In this document: positions 59,591-64,000 of the stretch, piece after piece
Layout of the letters: each line of letters opens with the position of its first letter
Position numbering within the stretch: position 1 is the first letter of the stretch
NCBI GenBank assembly: GCA_037447655.1
Contig: JBBHKE010001014.1
Location: 28,513 to 92,512, forward strand
Source of the DNA: Zygnema cylindricum
Lineage: Eukaryota; Streptophyta; Zygnematophyceae; Zygnematales; Zygnemataceae
DNA: 64,000 nt
Direction of reading: 5' to 3'
The notes under the pieces: model-generated
Seen by the model: only the letters and a program-made list of their open reading frames with translations
Database searches by the model: none
What the model was told of the DNA's origin: nothing
Program-made: the position numbers and the translations under genes

Positions 59591-59610
59591 ATTGTAGTCC
59601 CATTCGTCTT

Positions 59611-59770
59611 TGGTGACAACGATAATTGATCGTCAATTTTTTTGTGTAAGATCTTGAGCTGTTGAATGTTTTGAGTTTTGATTGGCGTCTCTGGTGACAA
59701 CGATAGTTGATCGTCGATTGTTTTTGTGTAAGATCGTGAGCCGTTGAGTGATTTGAGTTTTGATTGGCTT
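59611..59770. repeat. Two-copy tandem repeat, period 81 bp
   Basis: TGGTGACAACGATAATTGAT...TTTGAGTTTTGATTGGC occurs twice in direct succession (starts 59611 and 59692) with few differences. Confidence 0.75.
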
Positions 59771-59896
59771 TGTCATGTCCTATTTGATGTTTTGCGTGGT
59801 TGTAATGGTAACGATTCGCGGTACTGTACGGTACAGTACCACTGTCGCTCGTAGAGAATCTGTCAATTGGTGAAAGCCAAAAAGTACAGATTTTCA

Positions 59897-60425
59897 ATAT
59901 GGTCAGCTACCGTGCATCGCGCCGTGCTGATTTTTTCAGCATGGACGTGACCGTCAACAGGCGAACCGAACTGAACCTTACGATTTTCGCGCCACGGACA
60001 ACGTGTGAGACTTTTACTCTCGACGTCCACACTCATTTCGTTTTACGACGCGCCGCGCCGCGCGGACGTCGTGTGTATAAATATGTTTAGGGTTTTTTTC
60101 TCATTCGTGTTTTTTTTTATTAAAAAAAAAACACAACCAATAACCCTATGACCCTAAAATCGCGAGGTACCCGGGCAGTACTTTGCGAAGTGTGGGACTA
60201 ACTCGTTTTTTGAACCTGTGGACATATGTCCACGCGGTCCACACCGCCTGCCAAAATTTAAGAAACCTAGTCTGACTATTTCCAGCGTGCCCGTACTTAT
60301 TTTTGTGTAAGTATATGGTCGACCGTCGTGCATCGCGCCGTCTTGATTTTATCAGCATGGACGTGGCCGTCAACAGGCGAACCGAACCGACTATTTATAG
60401 CGTGTCCGTACTTATTTTTGTGTAA
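59897..60425. repeat. Dispersed direct repeats
   Basis: ATGGTCAGCTACCGTGCATC...AACAGGCGAACCGAAC at 59897-59969 recurs at about 60315-60387 with few changes. AGCGTGCCCGTACTTATTTT at about 60288 recurs at about 60400. No coding role is visible. Confidence 0.6.
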
Positions 60426-60602
60426 GTACACCACGAAATGCTTTTAGTGTTTATATTATTAATTCAGTACCCGTAAATTTTGAACCTCAAACCTAAAATA
60501 TAATTATATATCTATTTTTTCCTTTACGTTAATGTAGGTACGGTTTAAATAGTATGATGCTACAAATTTGGGTTGTTATTAAATATTAATTATTGTACAG
60601 TA

Positions 60603-62414
60603 CACCGTGAATCGATATTGCTCTATTAGTGTTGATGTTTTTTGCTTTACGGCCGACACTATTAAACGTCGCGACTGTTAAATTTCAATCCGTTGCCAGA
60701 AATAAATCTTCGTAGACAATTTATGTCAATTGAAATAAAATAAATGTATGATAAATAAAAACCATGTGGGGCACAATCGTCCACAAAACAACACTAAGAA
60801 ATGAAACGACAAACTAAATCGTATCATGCGACAAAAATTAACATCTAATAAATATATTTCATGAAAAAGACAAATTTTTACGCTAAATACTCGTATGCTA
60901 CGGGTTTATTAATTATTTGCTATCAAAATACATGGCGGAAAGGTTCATGTATGCAGAAGAAGATGACGAAGTGAAGTGGATGGTTTAATTCGCGTTTTGT
61001 TCATGTAGGGGGTTTGATTAAGCGTAAAAGTTTCACATTAATTTTAGTGTTCGTTCTCAATCTAATGAACGATATTAATGAATGGACTGAATATATCATG
61101 TAGCATTAAATAATTTAATATTAACTCTATAATACACATTAAACCATTAGCATTATTCAACCATTATTCGTTTAAACATAATACTAATGGATTTTGTTTA
61201 TTTTATATTAAGGTGTTGCATGTATATTTTTTATTGATTTTTTTATCAATGCATAATATCACAGAAGAATAAAACAAAAAAATAACAAAAAAAAAAAAAA
61301 CCATAATACAACCTTGATCACATAAAAAAAACACAAGAAACAAATGTAAACATAACAAAGAAAATAATAAGAATAAAAAAAAACATCAGACTTAACTAGG
61401 ATTCAACTAACTTAGTCGAAAGACCCATATGGTTGGAACAACATCATTATCAGCTCGATGGCTGACTAACACTACAAACACGTATTTTCTTTTATATTTT
61501 TTTATAGTTAGAATATGTTGATTACTTTAAGTACTTTTTTTGTTTTCGATCAAACACCTTAGTCGAAGACCCAAATGGTTGCATAAACATCATTATCAGC
61601 TCAAAGGCTGACTAACATTACAATCACTTATTATTTATTAATTTTCGTTGTTTATTATAGTATATTGATTACTTCGAGTACTTTGTTTTTCTTTTTGTTT
61701 TGTAATCAACCAACTTAGTCCAAAGACTTAAAAGGTTGCATAAACATCATTATCAGCTCGGAGGCTGACCAACATTACACTTATTTTCATTCATAATATT
61801 TGTTTGTTATATTACATTGTTACTTTGAATATATATTTTTTTTTGTTTTTTCGATCAACCAACTTAGCCAAAAGACCAAGAAAGTTGTTGAACATCATTA
61901 TCAACTCACCGCGAATCGTAATTAGAGTTATGTATGCTAATTATGTCACCCCAAATTTGGACTCTATCACGACAAATAGAGTACATTATTCTAAATCATT
62001 CTTTACATTAATTAAGGTACTTTTTGAATGATATTTAATAACTCTAATAAAGTGCCGTTTTAAATAGTGTGGCGTACGGTTGGTGTTTGACCGTGCAAAA
62101 TTATACTTTATTAACTAAAAAAGTACAAATAATGATTTAATACAGACAGTTATCATGTAACTGCCTTTTAACAAACTGCGTAGTGCAAACGTCATAATGA
62201 CGTGAAACTGTATGTTTTGTCAGATTATGTTTGTGTACCTAATTTTCAGTAGATATAGTCAGCGCCCAAATTTACGCTCAAATTAGAGTTAATAATAAAT
62301 TAGAGTATTTTTTTTTAAAAGGGTTGATTACCCAAAATATAGTTAATAACTCTAATTATTTGTTTTCGCTTTTTTACTCTAATTATTTCTCTACTCTAAT
62401 TACGATTCGCGGTG
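60603..62414. mobile_element. S1-type termini bounding a repeat-rich segment
   Basis: The left end CACCGTGAATCGATATTG at 60603 is preceded by TA. The right end ACGATTCGCGGTG at 62414 is followed by TA. A second inward-facing left end, CACCGCGAATCGTAATTAGA at 61907, pairs better with 62414 but lacks a flanking TA. Either a short 508-bp element (61907-62414) or a longer nested one is possible. Confidence 0.45.
61408..61905. repeat. Four-copy tandem repeat, period about 150 bp
   Basis: Units starting AACTTAGTCGAAAGACCC at 61408, 61556, 61712 and 61860 share CATCATTATCAGCTC.and GGCTGACTAACATTAC. The last copy is cut short at the S1-like end at 61907. Spacers are T-rich and diverged. Confidence 0.75.
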
Positions 62415-63471
62415 TACTGTACTGTTCAAATTTTGTCACGGCGCCAAAGTCACGTGCCTTCCCCAGGGCAAGGTGACCGTAAAATCTTTCCCGAAATGAA
62501 GTATAGTTTTCGCCTTCCTGCCAGAAGAAGTTCGGTTTTTGCCTTATTTCCAAAAGAAGTACGTTTTTTGCCTTCCTTCAACTTCTTGGTTTCGCGCGCT
62601 ATTTTTATCGTTTTTATTTTTGAAATACAAATTCAAATTGCGAAAGTACACGTACATAATACGCAAATACAGATTTTGAAACAAAATTGGTCGGTTTTTA
62701 AATCTTTGACGATTTTAATGATTTGGATCCTCAACTGACGTGAAACAACTCAAATCTAAACACGTATATAAAAACTTATTTAAAGACGTTACGCGATATA
62801 ACCGAGGCCCAGAGGTCGCAAAATTCAAAATTTTAGATAACCGAAACCGACCGTTTTTTTTTTTCAAAATCTGAGTACTCGACTCCCGACCGGGTTTTAT
62901 CACGCTCCATAATTGTTAACCGTTACCCGAATTGCGTTTACGAAAAAAAAAGTTAACCGAAACTCGATTTCTCGCGACTACCCGTACCCGTGAATAAGTA
63001 CAAAATTAGTGGTGTATCTCCCTTATACCTTCCACGATACCAAAAGTACAAAGTACAATAATGCCGGATAGTATTGACAGTACAAAACCTTCAATTTTTC
63101 TCGTTTTTTGCTTACCCGACCGTAACCGGTTTTTTTTTTTTGCGTGAAACACCCGCCCGAATCCGCCCGACCCCCCAAATTTGGCAACCGAATCCGTTCC
63201 GGATCCGGCGCGGGCGGTCGGTTAATGGTCGGTTACGGTTTCGGTTGACCGTCGACCTCTGCCGAGGCCTCTGTATTACATATATATTTATGTCCATACA
63301 ATTACAGAGATTTCCCGATGTAACCTCACCATTAACAGTAAACTTAGTTGACTCTGCTCAATTCTTTTGCAGCTCATAACCTATGTTATAAATAACCACA
63401 TTATTTCTCACATCGTTCTAAGAGCTTTAGTTTTGGATAGGGAAATAAAGACTTATCTCTTAAAGCCATCC
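62415..63471. other. Likely upstream region of the SIS-protein gene
   Basis: No gene is recognised. CCGAACCG-like and CGGTTACGG-like low-complexity stretches occur at 62930-63250. A TATA-like run, ACATATATATTTATG, is at about 63277-63292. TTCTTTTGCAG at 63362-63372 could be the 3' end of an intron in the 5' untranslated region. Confidence 0.35.
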
Positions 63472-63959
63472 ATGGCTCCTATAACCAAGGGAAACAGCAA
63501 AGAAAGCGGGAAACCGATAACGGAACGACGGAATGAAATGACGGAAGACATAGATGTTGCAAAACCAGAGGAGATAGTTCGTCTTTTACGGACTTGTGAT
63601 TCACAGTTGTTTAATGGTTATCAAAGCTTTCCCAGCTTATTGGACTCGGAGGTCAGGAAGAATATAAAATACTTGTGAAACTAAAATTGTGTAAATGACA
63701 TCTTTTTCTGGATCCATTTGCCATTAAGCATCAGCTTGTATGATGTTTTGTTAGATAAACACTACGAGAATCCACACTGATGTTAATTATTTGTTTCAAA
63801 CAAAGACTTTGATATGATGAGGAAGGAAAAAACTTAAAAGAGCTCTTAAAAAATCCCTTAAATTCCTAAAAATCCCTAGGCATTCTCTTTCATCTGCAGA
63901 TTGAAGAAGCTGTGGAGGCAGTAACAGACATTGCAGGAGAATTTTTAGCATCTTCACAG
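63472..63959 (+). CDS. Glucokinase-regulatory-protein/MurQ-like SIS protein, first two coding exons (partial)
   Basis: Exon 1 runs from ATG 63472 to 63651 (donor GTCAGG) and exon 2 from 63900 (acceptor CATCTGCAG) to 63959 (donor GTACAC). Both boundaries are phase 0. The product begins MAPITKGNSKESGKPITERR, then NEMTEDIDVAKPEEIVRLLR, then TCDSQLFNGYQSFPSLLDSE, then IEEAVEAVTDIAGEFLASSQ. The pattern P-I-T-E-x-x-N-x-x-T-x-D-I-D, then I-V-R-L-L-x-x-C-D-x-x-x-F is that of the N terminus of glucokinase regulatory protein and the related MurQ etherases. The family binds phosphosugars through SIS domains, which would lie beyond the window. Members either regulate a hexokinase or cleave MurNAc-6-phosphate, and the part seen here cannot tell which. 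Start choice: the open frame extends 35 codons upstream, but similarity begins near the chosen Met. Confidence 0.72.
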
Positions 63960-64000
63960 GTACACTGCTCATTGCTATTAGGCTTAGTCACTCTAATTCA

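Noticed and set aside
59899-60090. 63-codon plus frame in the repeat region
   Set aside because: The first part is a direct repeat of 60315-60387, where the frame is not kept, and no family is recognised.
61408-61905. CRISPR-like array
   Set aside because: There are four units of about 150 bp with diverged T-rich spacers in a nuclear genome, a plain tandem repeat and not short repeats with unique spacers.

Overview
The window is AT-rich nuclear DNA from a eukaryote, most likely a streptophyte (charophyte alga or early-diverging land plant). Four signs support this. A complete 69-residue ribosomal protein eL38 gene (53335-55451, minus) has the plant-type N terminus [20 protein letters not shown] and tail SVQDI, with a telo-box just upstream. 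An SPPPP hydroxyproline-rich, cysteine-rich wall-type protein lies at 1044-1486. Two retrotransposon families carry a primer-binding site that matches the anticodon arm of plant initiator tRNA-Met as I recall it. Most of the sequence is nested LTR retrotransposons and TIR elements. The genus is not identified.

Layout. 1-4270: the 3' exon of the wall protein, otherwise no recognised gene. 4271-7526: a Stowaway-like MITE, two inverted 780-bp PIF/Harbinger-like MITEs and a Mutator-like MITE. 7533-28789: a copia stack. Family A lies in tandem as LTR-internal-LTR-internal. Its second copy is split by family B (minus, 15145-27469, TSD GCAGT), which is itself split by family C (minus, 19152-25602, two 1049-bp LTRs). 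28790-30610: a repeat-poor stretch without a recognised gene. 30611-39042: a decayed Ty3/gypsy element (minus) whose 5' LTR holds a 712-bp MITE. 39381-41067: exons of a host-type gene split by a solo LTR of family C type. 41455-41690: a copia RNase H relic. 42224-47530: copia D (family A type), with its 3' LTR cut by element E (47535-50872), a deletion derivative related to C. 53335-55451: RPL38. 55767-62414: nested TIR elements, hairpins and tandem repeats. 63472-63959: the first two coding exons of a glucokinase-regulatory-protein/MurQ-like SIS protein that runs off the window.

No retroelement here has an intact polyprotein. Many in-frame stops look like C-to-T or G-to-A changes (Trp or Gln codons turned into stops), as expected for methylated, silenced copies. 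The most unusual feature is shared by copia families A, B, C, D and E. The gag start codon lies inside the LTR. The minus-strand primer-binding site directly after the LTR is read through in the gag frame, where it encodes a fixed V-M-G. The C-type LTRs also carry an antisense tRNA-like stem-loop with a B-box, whose acceptor-like stem has compensatory changes between copies.
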